DNA of 6,037 bases, from the NCBI GenBank assembly GCA_030271555.1, contig JARXKQ010000079.1, positions 1-6,037 of the forward strand, written 5' to 3'. The position numbers and the translations under genes are program-made. Shown piece by piece: positions 1-6,037 of the stretch (position 1 is the stretch's first letter; each line of letters opens with the position of its first letter). The notes beneath the pieces were generated by a model. That model made no database searches and was not told where the DNA came from. It was given only the letters and a program-made list of their open reading frames with translations. This DNA is from Chloroflexota bacterium (GTDB taxonomy: Bacteria > Chloroflexota > Limnocylindria > Limnocylindrales > CSP1-4).

Positions 1-341
1 ACCCCGTGGTGATCGGCGAGCGCCTCGATGAGATCCGCCGCTGGCGCCAGCAGCATCAGCCGCTGGGCCTGCCGTCAGCGGGCAGTGTGTTTCGCAACCC
101 AAGCGGTGAATCGGCCGGGCGGATCATCGACGATCTTGGCTTGAAGGGCCGACGCATCGGCGGGGCAACGGTCAGCGAGAAGCACGCCAACTTCATCGTC
201 AACGACCAGGCCGGCACGGCGGCGGACGTCAGGCGGCTCGCCGAGCTGGTTCGACAGACCGTGCGCAGCGAACGCGGCATCGAGCTCGTCTTCGAGATCG
301 TGTTTGCCGGCGACTGGACTGACTGGGAGAGCGCGGAATGA
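1..341 (+). CDS. murB: UDP-N-acetylenolpyruvoylglucosamine reductase MurB, C-terminal part (5' truncated by window edge)
   Basis: MurB uses FAD and NADPH to reduce UDP-GlcNAc-enolpyruvate to UDP-MurNAc in the cytoplasm, the second committed step of peptidoglycan precursor synthesis. Only the last ~112 residues are in the window; the FAD-binding N-terminal domain lies upstream. The visible part carries the substrate-binding C-terminal domain. The motif PSAGSVFRNP contains the expected proton-donor serine (codon 84-86). It is followed by AGRIIDDLGLKG, then IGGATVSEKHANFIVN, and near the end FEIVFAG, whose glutamate (codon 294-296) matches the conserved C-terminal catalytic Glu. The direct run QPLGLPSAGSVF looks like the type II, Gram-positive-style MurB. 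The reading frame is open to the left edge, so the GTG at position 6 is internal and not a start. The stop is TGA at 339-341, 7 nt before ddl, which suggests one operon. Family assignment is secure; the subtype is inferred. Confidence 0.95.
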   Translation, partial: PVVIGERLDEIRRWRQQHQPLGLPSAGSVFRNPSGESAGRIIDDLGLKGRRIGGATVSEKHANFIVNDQAGTAADVRRLAELVRQTVRSERGIELVFEIVFAGDWTDWESAE

Positions 342-348
342 GCGCGGC

Positions 349-1476
349 ATGATCGCGACACAGCGGATTCGCGTGGGCGTGCTCGCGGGTGGCGCATCCA
401 GTGAGCGCGAGATATCGCTCGCCACTGGCATCGAGATTGCGGCTCACCTTGATGCCGCGCGCTACGAGGTGACGCTCATCGACCCGCTCGCGCTCATGGC
501 CGACAACGCCGCGCTGACCGACGAGCAGCGCGCCCACGCTCGCGCGCTGGCGGAACACGCGGGGGTCATGGAGGAGCTGCCCGAACGGGATCGGCGCGAG
601 CTGCCCGCCGCGCTGCAGGAGCGGATCGTGAAAGGCTCGAGCGGGTTGGTCGGTGCAAACTCGGCGCTCATTCCGGCGGGCAAAGAGCACCGCCGGCTCG
701 ACGTGTGCTTCGTCGCCATCCACGGGCAGTGGGGCGAGGACGGAACGATCCAGGGCATGCTCGAGCTGCTGGGCATCCCGTATGTTGGGTCGGGCGTCCT
801 GGCGTCGGCTCTGGCGATGGACAAGGTGATGGCCAAGACCGTCCTCGCGGCAAGTGGACTAGAAGTGCCTGCGGGCATTGTGGTCAGCCGAACGGGTTGG
901 CCTGAAGAACGGGAGTCAGCCCTCGCGCGGGCCGAAGATCTCGGTTTTCCGCTCGTCGTCAAACCTGTAAGACAGGGCTCGAGCGTGGGTGTTGTGATGG
1001 TCGATGCATCGGATGGATTGTCAGCCGCCATCGAAGCTGGATTCGCTCTGGATGACAGGGTCATGGTGGAAGAGCGCTTGCACGGCACTGAGCTGACCGT
1101 CGGCGTGATCGGCAACGGCAGCGAACTGCGCGCGCTGCCGGTGATCGAGATCGCGACCAAGGCGGAGTTCTTCGACTACCGCGCCAAGTACGACCCGGAG
1201 CTGACCGACGAGATCTGCCCAGCGCGCATCAGCGACGAGCTGGCGCTGCGGGTCCAGGACGTCGCCCTGGCCGCTCATCGTGCGCTCGGCTGCCGCGACC
1301 TGTCGCGGACCGACATGATCGCCACGGAGGACGGGCGCGTGGTCACGCTCGAGGTCAACACGATCCCCGGCATGACCGCCAACAGCCTCCTGCCCAAGGC
1401 CGCCCGAGTCGCCGGCATCGATTTTGGCGAGCTGTGCGGCAGGCTCATCGAGGCGGCGCTCGCGCGCAGCGCATGA
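349..1476 (+). CDS. ddl: D-alanine--D-alanine ligase (375 aa)
   Basis: This ATP-grasp ligase joins two D-alanines to make the end of the peptidoglycan stem peptide. Landmarks in order: VGVLAGGASSEREISL (residues 9-24, with E19 matching E. coli DdlB E15); HGQWGEDGTIQG (125-136); MDKVMAK (157-163); VVKPVRQGSSVGV (203-215, ATP-binding Lys and Ser loop); EERLHGTELTVGV (241-253); FFDYRAKY (274-281, with Y281 matching the D-Ala-specifying Tyr216 of DdlB); RTD (320-322); and EVNTIPGMT (335-343), with S346 at the DdlB S281 position. It is longer than DdlB (306 aa) because of an insertion at about residues 50-115, a size closer to DdlA-type ligases. The ATG at 349 was chosen because the family starts just before the first glycine-rich strand; an in-frame TTG at 304 would lie inside murB. 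The nearest purine-rich run (GGGAGAG, 325-331) is too distant for a good Shine-Dalgarno. Its stop overlaps the ftsQ start (ATGA). Confidence 0.97.
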   Translation: MIATQRIRVGVLAGGASSEREISLATGIEIAAHLDAARYEVTLIDPLALMADNAALTDEQRAHARALAEHAGVMEELPERDRRELPAALQERIVKGSSGLVGANSALIPAGKEHRRLDVCFVAIHGQWGEDGTIQGMLELLGIPYVGSGVLASALAMDKVMAKTVLAASGLEVPAGIVVSRTGWPEERESALARAEDLGFPLVVKPVRQGSSVGVVMVDASDGLSAAIEAGFALDDRVMVEERLHGTELTVGVIGNGSELRALPVIEIATKAEFFDYRAKYDPELTDEICPARISDELALRVQDVALAAHRALGCRDLSRTDMIATEDGRVVTLEVNTIPGMTANSLLPKAARVAGIDFGELCGRLIEAALARSA

Positions 1477-2321
1477 CCCGCCGCGCCGCGCGGCCAATTC
1501 GCCGATCGCGCACTACGCCGGTCTCCTTTCGCGAGGATGGCTGGCGGGCCCTTGTGAACCCGGCGCGGATCGCCGGCTTCTTGCTGATGCTCGGCAGCGC
1601 TGCGGCCATCGGCTGGCTTGTGACCAGCCACCAGTTCGCGCTTGCCGCGGACGGGGTCGAGATCAGCGGCGTCCACTACACCGATATCGCCGCTGTGAGC
1701 GATGCCCTGGACCTGCCTGCAGCCGACGCGCCGAATGTTTTCGGGTTGCGCACGGATCCAATGCGCCGCGCCCTGCTGGCGCTGCCCGCTGTCGCCGCGG
1801 CCGATGTCCACGTCGCGCTGCCCGACCGGCTGGTCGTCGCCATCACTGAACGCACTGCCGTCGTGCAGGTCGCCCACGCCGGCGTGACGTACTTGCTCGA
1901 TGGCGAGGGCATAGTGCTTGAAGGTCGCTCGGCCAACGCCCCGCCAATCACCGATGTGCCGTTGATCGACGACCAGCGCGTCAACCTGGGCATCCCACTC
2001 GTTGTGGGCCAGCAGATCGACCCGTCCGAATCGGCAGCCATGCTCCAAATCGGTGCCCTAACGCCGGCGCTGGTGGGCTCGTCCACCTCAGGGCTCGCCT
2101 TCAGCGCCAATGACGCCGATGGCTTCGTCGTCAGCGCGGTACCAGATGGCTGGCGCGCGGTCTTCGGCTTCTACACGCCTACGCTGCGCCCGCCAACGGA
2201 GATTGCCCAGCAGGTGCAGTGCCTGCGGAGTCTGCTCGCCACCGGTGAGGCGCAGATCCAGACGATCTACCTCGCCCCATCGGACGATCGCTGCGGCACT
2301 TATCTGCCGCGGCCCAGTTAG
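1473..2321 (+). CDS. ftsQ: Cell division protein FtsQ/DivIB (282 aa)
   Basis: FtsQ/DivIB is a bitopic membrane protein that links the cytoplasmic Z-ring to the septal wall-synthesis complex with FtsL and FtsB/DivIC. A short basic cytoplasmic tail (residues 1-31, many Arg) precedes one hydrophobic segment (about 33-51, IAGFLLMLGSAAAIGWLV). A POTRA-type domain follows: VEISGVHYT (62-70), then a helix and LPDRLVVAITERTAVV (116-131). The rest (about 132-282) resembles the extracytoplasmic beta domain, with YLLDGEGIVLEG at 140-151. The protein has only two cysteines, C250 and C274, both predicted outside the membrane. The ATG at 1473 overlaps the ddl stop as ATGA, a classic coupling arrangement; a start at 1434 would reach further into ddl and add nothing family-like. 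Sequence conservation in this family is low, so the call rests on topology, POTRA pattern and position between ddl and ftsA. Confidence 0.9.
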   Translation: MTRRAARPIRRSRTTPVSFREDGWRALVNPARIAGFLLMLGSAAAIGWLVTSHQFALAADGVEISGVHYTDIAAVSDALDLPAADAPNVFGLRTDPMRRALLALPAVAAADVHVALPDRLVVAITERTAVVQVAHAGVTYLLDGEGIVLEGRSANAPPITDVPLIDDQRVNLGIPLVVGQQIDPSESAAMLQIGALTPALVGSSTSGLAFSANDADGFVVSAVPDGWRAVFGFYTPTLRPPTEIAQQVQCLRSLLATGEAQIQTIYLAPSDDRCGTYLPRPS

Positions 2322-2327
2322 GCGAGA

Positions 2328-3572
2328 ATGGCGCCCGTGGAACGAGAGGCCGTACTGGTAGCGCTTGATGTCGGCACGAACAAGGTCGTGGCGCTCATCG
2401 GCGAGGTGGCGCGCGATGGCACGGTGACGGTCATCGGCAAGGGCGCTGTGCCGTCGGCCGGCATCAAGAAGGGCGTCGTGGTCAACATCGACCAGACGGT
2501 CAATTCGATTGCCGCGGCGCGCGAAGCAGCCGAGCGGGTGTCCGGCTACCGGATCGAATCGGCCATCGTCGGTATTGGCGGCAACCACGTCGAGTCGCAG
2601 AACTCGCGCGGTGCGGTCGCCGTGAGCGGGCCGCGGCGCGAGGTCACGCGCGAGGACATCGAGCGCGCCACCGAAGTTGCTCGCGCGGTGACGATCCCGT
2701 CCAACCGCGAGGTGCTCCACGTTCTGCCGCGCGGCTTCGTTGTCGATGGCCAGGAGGGGGTCAAGGATCCGCTGGGCATGAGCGCCGTGCGGCTCGAGGT
2801 GGAGACACACATCGTCCACGCGTCGGCGACAGCGGTGCAGAACCTGACCAAGTGCGTCGGCCGCGCGGAGATCAAGATCGATGAGCTCGTCGCCGCGAGC
2901 CTGGCGTCCGCGGATGCAGTCCTGACCGACACCGAACGCGAGCTAGGCGTGGCCGTGGCCGACTTCGGCGCCGGGACGCTTGACCTCGCCCTGTTCATGG
3001 AGGGCTCACCCTTCCATACCGCGGTCCTACCGCTGGGCGGCAACAATGTGACCAACGACATCGCCATCGGCCTCAAGACGTCGCTCGCCGCGGCCGAGGA
3101 TCTGAAGATCCGCGTTGGCACGGCCGATCCGAGTGGCGTCGACAAGGACGAGCAGGTCGATGTCGCGGGAATCGGCGAAGGTGATGCCTCGAGCGCTTCG
3201 CGCTATGAGTTGGCCCTGATCATCGAGGCGCGCATGCGCGAGGTTTTTGAGAAGATCGGCGAGCAGATCGAGAAGGCCGGCACGAGTGGCATGCTGCCCG
3301 CGGGGTTGGTGCTGACCGGTGGCGCCGCGCAACTCACCGGAGCCGCGCGTCTTGGGCGGGAAGTGCTCCAGATGCCGGTTCGCGTCGCGGGCCCGTCCGG
3401 CGTGTCGGGCCTGACCGACCACCTGCTCACGCCCGCCTATTCGACGGCGTTGGGCCTGCTCATCTGGGGCGCGCAGACCGTTCACGGCGACGAGTCACGC
3501 GCGTACGAATCGACACCCGGGCCGGGCGTCCTAGGTCGGATGCGCGACTGGGCCCGCGGGCTGCTTCCGTAG
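2328..3572 (+). CDS. ftsA: Cell division protein FtsA, actin-like membrane tether of FtsZ (414 aa)
   Basis: FtsA is an actin-fold ATPase that anchors FtsZ filaments to the membrane and recruits later division proteins. The phosphate-1 loop is VALDVGTNKVVALIGE (residues 11-26). The FtsA-specific 1C subdomain spans about 85-165, including the VLPRGFVVDG stretch at 132-141. The phosphate-2 motif is VADFGAGTLDLALF (210-223). The helix after LGGNNVTNDIAIGLKTSLAAAEDLK (237-260) is typical, and LVLTGGAAQLTGA (327-339) is the adenosine motif. The tail ends in an amphipathic helix (about 400-414, GVLGRMRDWARGLLP), matching the membrane-targeting helix of the family, so the protein is complete. The ATG at 2328 lies 6 nt after the ftsQ stop; GGCGAG upstream is too close to be a good Shine-Dalgarno. 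Full-length ftsA argues against an actinobacterial host. Confidence 0.97.
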   Translation: MAPVEREAVLVALDVGTNKVVALIGEVARDGTVTVIGKGAVPSAGIKKGVVVNIDQTVNSIAAAREAAERVSGYRIESAIVGIGGNHVESQNSRGAVAVSGPRREVTREDIERATEVARAVTIPSNREVLHVLPRGFVVDGQEGVKDPLGMSAVRLEVETHIVHASATAVQNLTKCVGRAEIKIDELVAASLASADAVLTDTERELGVAVADFGAGTLDLALFMEGSPFHTAVLPLGGNNVTNDIAIGLKTSLAAAEDLKIRVGTADPSGVDKDEQVDVAGIGEGDASSASRYELALIIEARMREVFEKIGEQIEKAGTSGMLPAGLVLTGGAAQLTGAARLGREVLQMPVRVAGPSGVSGLTDHLLTPAYSTALGLLIWGAQTVHGDESRAYESTPGPGVLGRMRDWARGLLP

Positions 3573-3977
3573 GTGAAACGGACCGAGCTCGCGGTCCACA
3601 CGGGTTCGCGGCGCGGGCTCTTCGATATCACCGGCGAGTGTGTGGATTTCGTGCGCGGCGAAGGTGATGGGCTGCTCAATGTGTTCGTGCCGCACGCGAC
3701 GTGCGGAGTCGTGATCATGGAGCTGGGTTCCGGTTCAGACGCCGACCTTGTCGAGGCGCTCGACCGACTGCTGCCGCGCGATGATCGCTGGCGCCACGCC
3801 CATGGTTCGCGTGGCCATGGTGCCGATCACGTGCTGCCCCTGCTGGCGCCCCCATCGATCAGCATTCCGGTGGTCGGCGGGCAGCTCCAACTCGGCACGT
3901 GGCAGTCCATCGCTTTGCTCGATCCCAATCCCGACAACCCGCAACGGAAGGTCCACCTCACGCTGCTGCCGGGCTGA
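3573..3977 (+). CDS. YjbQ/UPF0047 family protein, possible secondary thiamine-phosphate synthase (134 aa)
   Basis: This is a complete member of the small UPF0047/YjbQ family. The E. coli member has been linked to a weak thiamine-phosphate synthase activity; the true role of most members is unsettled. Diagnostic stretches are NVFVPHATCGVVIME (residues 36-50), LLPRDDRWRHAHG (66-78), HGADHVLPLL (82-91), and the signature SISIPVVGGQLQLGTWQS (95-112), ending in the conserved GTWQ. Histidines H41, H75 and H86 fall at conserved family positions; H77 and H82 make the middle segment unusually His-rich. The length is normal. GTG at 3573 is the base directly after the ftsA TAG, with no visible Shine-Dalgarno, so translation is probably coupled to ftsA. 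No ATG in this frame gives a family-length protein. The gene sits between ftsA and ftsZ, which are usually neighbours. Family assignment is secure, but a thiamine or division role here is inference only. Confidence 0.9.
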   Translation: MKRTELAVHTGSRRGLFDITGECVDFVRGEGDGLLNVFVPHATCGVVIMELGSGSDADLVEALDRLLPRDDRWRHAHGSRGHGADHVLPLLAPPSISIPVVGGQLQLGTWQSIALLDPNPDNPQRKVHLTLLPG

Positions 3978-3982
3978 ATCAG

Positions 3983-3991
3983 TTATCCACA
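3983..3991 (+). promoter_or_regulatory. Perfect DnaA-box 9-mer (TTATCCACA)
   Basis: TTATCCACA is identical to the strict bacterial DnaA-box consensus and lies 5 nt after the yjbQ-like stop codon, about 95 nt upstream of the predicted ftsZ -10 element. A chance exact match in a 191-nt region on either strand is roughly 1 in 700 if bases were even, and less likely in GC-rich DNA. DnaA is known to influence ftsZ transcription in Caulobacter; a similar role here is inference. Confidence 0.55.
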
Positions 3992-3993
3992 AA

Positions 3994-4002
3994 CCGTCCA
4001 CA
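3994..4002 (+). promoter_or_regulatory. Degenerate DnaA-box-like site (CCGTCCACA)
   Basis: This 9-mer shares the TCCACA core with the perfect box and starts exactly 11 bp downstream in the same orientation, about one helical turn. It differs from the consensus at the first three positions, so alone it would not count. Close tandem spacing of a strong and a weak box is a pattern seen at DnaA-regulated sites. Confidence 0.3.
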
Positions 4003-4054
4003 TCGGACGCGAATCGGCTGTCCAAATCGGCCAACTCGGAGGCCATTGGGCATG

Positions 4055-4082
4055 CTGTCCGGAGAGGTTCCGCGGCTATACT
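4055..4082 (+). promoter_or_regulatory. Predicted sigma-70-type promoter of ftsZ
   Basis: TATACT at 4077-4082 matches the -10 consensus in five of six positions. A weak -35 candidate, CTGTCC (4055-4060, three of six matches to TTGACA), lies 16 bp upstream. Transcription would start near 4089, giving an ftsZ leader of about 80 nt. The -10 element is convincing; the -35 element is not. Confidence 0.45.
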
Positions 4083-4152
4083 CGCCCGACCATCAGACAC
4101 CTCGGCGTCGGAGCCCGCGCCAGGTCTGCAACCGTCGTCACGCGCTGGGTAG

Positions 4153-4158
4153 AAGGGG
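4153..4158 (+). promoter_or_regulatory. Ribosome binding site of ftsZ (AAGGGG)
   Basis: The purine run AGAAGGGGA is a good partner for the 3' end of 16S rRNA and its core ends 10 nt before the ATG at 4169. It fixes the ftsZ start. It is the only clear Shine-Dalgarno in the window; the other genes appear to rely on coupling or weak sites. Confidence 0.7.
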
Positions 4159-4168
4159 ATAAGCCGTC

Positions 4169-5367
<1,199 letters not shown>

Positions 5368-5371
<4 letters not shown>

Positions 5372-6037
5372 CCCAGACATCTTCTCTCGACGCGCGGGTC
5401 GAGCTCGTCCGCGCGCGCATCGCGCAAGCGTGTGCTCGTGTGGGGCGCGATCCAGCGACCGTCACTCTGTTGGCGGTCACAAAGTCGGTCTCGCTTGACG
5501 TTGTCCGCGCGGCCATTCAGCTGGGCCTGACCGAACTGGCTGAGAACCGTGTCCAGGAAGCGGAAGCAAAGATCACCGATCTACCGCAGGCGCGCTGGCA
5601 GCTGGTCGGTCACCTTCAATCGAACAAGGCGGGCAAGGCGGTCGAGCTGTTCGACTGTATCCAGTCGGTCGATTCGCTCGAACTGGCGCAACGCATTGCG
5701 CGCCTCGCGCTCGACGCCGGCAAGGCGCCGTACCCGATCTACGTGCAGGTCAACGTCGACAACGACGAAGCCAAGGCGGGCTTCTCAGCTCACTCGCTTG
5801 AGGCGTCGCTGCCAGCGATCGCGGCGCTCCCCGGGCTCGAGCTGCGCGGCTTGATGACCGTTGGTCGGCTGGCCGGCCGAGCAGAAGACGCGCGGCCCAC
5901 GTTTGGCGCCTTGCGCGAGTTGAGCCAGCGGCTCCGCAAACGTGATGCGCGGCTTGGGCCGGAGCTGTCGATGGGCATGAGCGACGACTTTGAGATCGCG
6001 ATCGAGGAGTTGGCGAGTGTGGTCCGGGTCGGGCGGG
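5368..6037 (+). CDS. ylmE: YlmE/YggS-type pyridoxal phosphate homeostasis protein, 3' end cut by window edge
   Basis: This family binds PLP in a TIM-barrel fold, has no known catalytic activity and helps maintain vitamin B6 and amino acid balance. Landmarks, counting the proposed start as residue 1: [11 protein letters not shown] (31-41) with PLP lysine K39 (E. coli YggS K36); [66 protein letters not shown]; and [15 protein letters not shown] before VVRVGR at the edge. About 223 codons are visible, so only the last few residues are missing. The frame has an upstream stop at 5299-5301 and no ATG, GTG or TTG until GTG at 5440, which would remove the first helix and leave the lysine at residue 15. 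CTG at 5368 overlaps the ftsZ TGA (CTGA) and gives the expected N-terminus. In Bacillus-type clusters ylmE also follows ftsZ, usually after ylmD, which is absent here. Family secure; start uncertain. Confidence 0.92.

Larger units (their letters stand above)
3978..4168. other. Intergenic region upstream of ftsZ (191 nt)
   Basis: This is the only sizeable gap in the window and is visibly richer in A/T than the flanking genes at its left end. It contains a perfect DnaA-box 9-mer, a degenerate tandem copy, several ATCGG repeats, a TATACT -10 element, and a strong ribosome binding site just before ftsZ. I see no Rho-independent terminator: the CGTCC/GGACG hairpin at 3995-4009 has only 5 bp and no T-tract, so read-through from the upstream operon into ftsZ is possible. 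No convincing small ORF was found; frames that stay open here are extensions of shadow frames of yjbQ. Confidence 0.8.

Noticed and set aside
6..341. GTG at position 6 as the start of a short independent gene
   Set aside because: The frame is open to the window edge and the protein is plainly the C-terminal domain of MurB, so this codon is internal.
3641..3649. TGTGGATTT inside the yjbQ-like gene as a reverse-orientation DnaA box
   Set aside because: It matches the reverse consensus TGTGGATAA at 7 of 9 positions but is within coding sequence, where the bases are explained by the protein.
3794..3814. CCACGC/GCGTGG inverted repeat with two nearby CCATGG sites in the yjbQ-like gene
   Set aside because: It falls in the codons of a repetitive His/Gly/Arg stretch typical of the family segment and is explained by coding constraint.
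3995..4009. CGTCC/GGACG hairpin after the yjbQ-like gene as a terminator
   Set aside because: The stem is only 5 bp and no T-tract follows, so it does not meet the Rho-independent pattern.
3748..4152. + strand open frame overlapping yjbQ and spanning most of the intergenic region
   Set aside because: It begins out of frame inside yjbQ, has a Ser/Arg/Cys-rich composition typical of shadow frames, and would cover the promoter region.
5549..5854. Arg/Ser-rich + strand open frame of 101 codons
   Set aside because: It overlaps the ylmE frame, which carries clear family motifs; the composition is that of a shifted frame.

Overview
The window is a compact piece of a division and cell wall (dcw) cluster from a high-GC bacterium. 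Every gene is on the + strand. The order is murB (3' end only), ddl, ftsQ, ftsA, a YjbQ/UPF0047 family gene, ftsZ, and a ylmE/yggS-type PLP-binding protein that runs off the right edge. The host is probably not an actinobacterium, because a full-length ftsA is present and actinobacteria generally lack it. The type II-like MurB, the single-pass FtsQ and the ylmE-type gene after ftsZ resemble the Gram-positive style of dcw cluster. A high-GC Chloroflexota-like lineage is my best guess, but this is an inference from protein style and gene order, not a database result.

Positions 1-3977 form one tightly packed block. murB and ddl are 7 nt apart, ddl and ftsQ overlap by ATGA, ftsQ and ftsA are 6 nt apart, and the yjbQ-like gene begins at the base after the ftsA stop. 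Good Shine-Dalgarno sequences are largely missing, so translational coupling is likely. Positions 3978-4168 are the only real intergenic region. It holds a perfect DnaA-box 9-mer (TTATCCACA), a degenerate second copy 11 bp further on, a TATACT -10 element and a strong ribosome binding site for ftsZ. Positions 4169-5371 are ftsZ. The ylmE/yggS gene follows with no gap. Its reading frame has no ATG, GTG or TTG at the expected N-terminus, and the best start is a CTG overlapping the ftsZ stop.

Functionally, MurB and Ddl supply peptidoglycan precursors (UDP-MurNAc and D-Ala-D-Ala). FtsQ is the membrane division scaffold, FtsA the membrane tether, and FtsZ the ring-forming GTPase. The YjbQ-like protein, linked to thiamine phosphate metabolism in E. 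coli, is the one gene with no evident division role. No mobile element, CRISPR array, tRNA or rRNA was seen. The points most worth checking are the yjbQ insertion between ftsA and ftsZ, the DnaA-box motif upstream of ftsZ, and the CTG start of ylmE.
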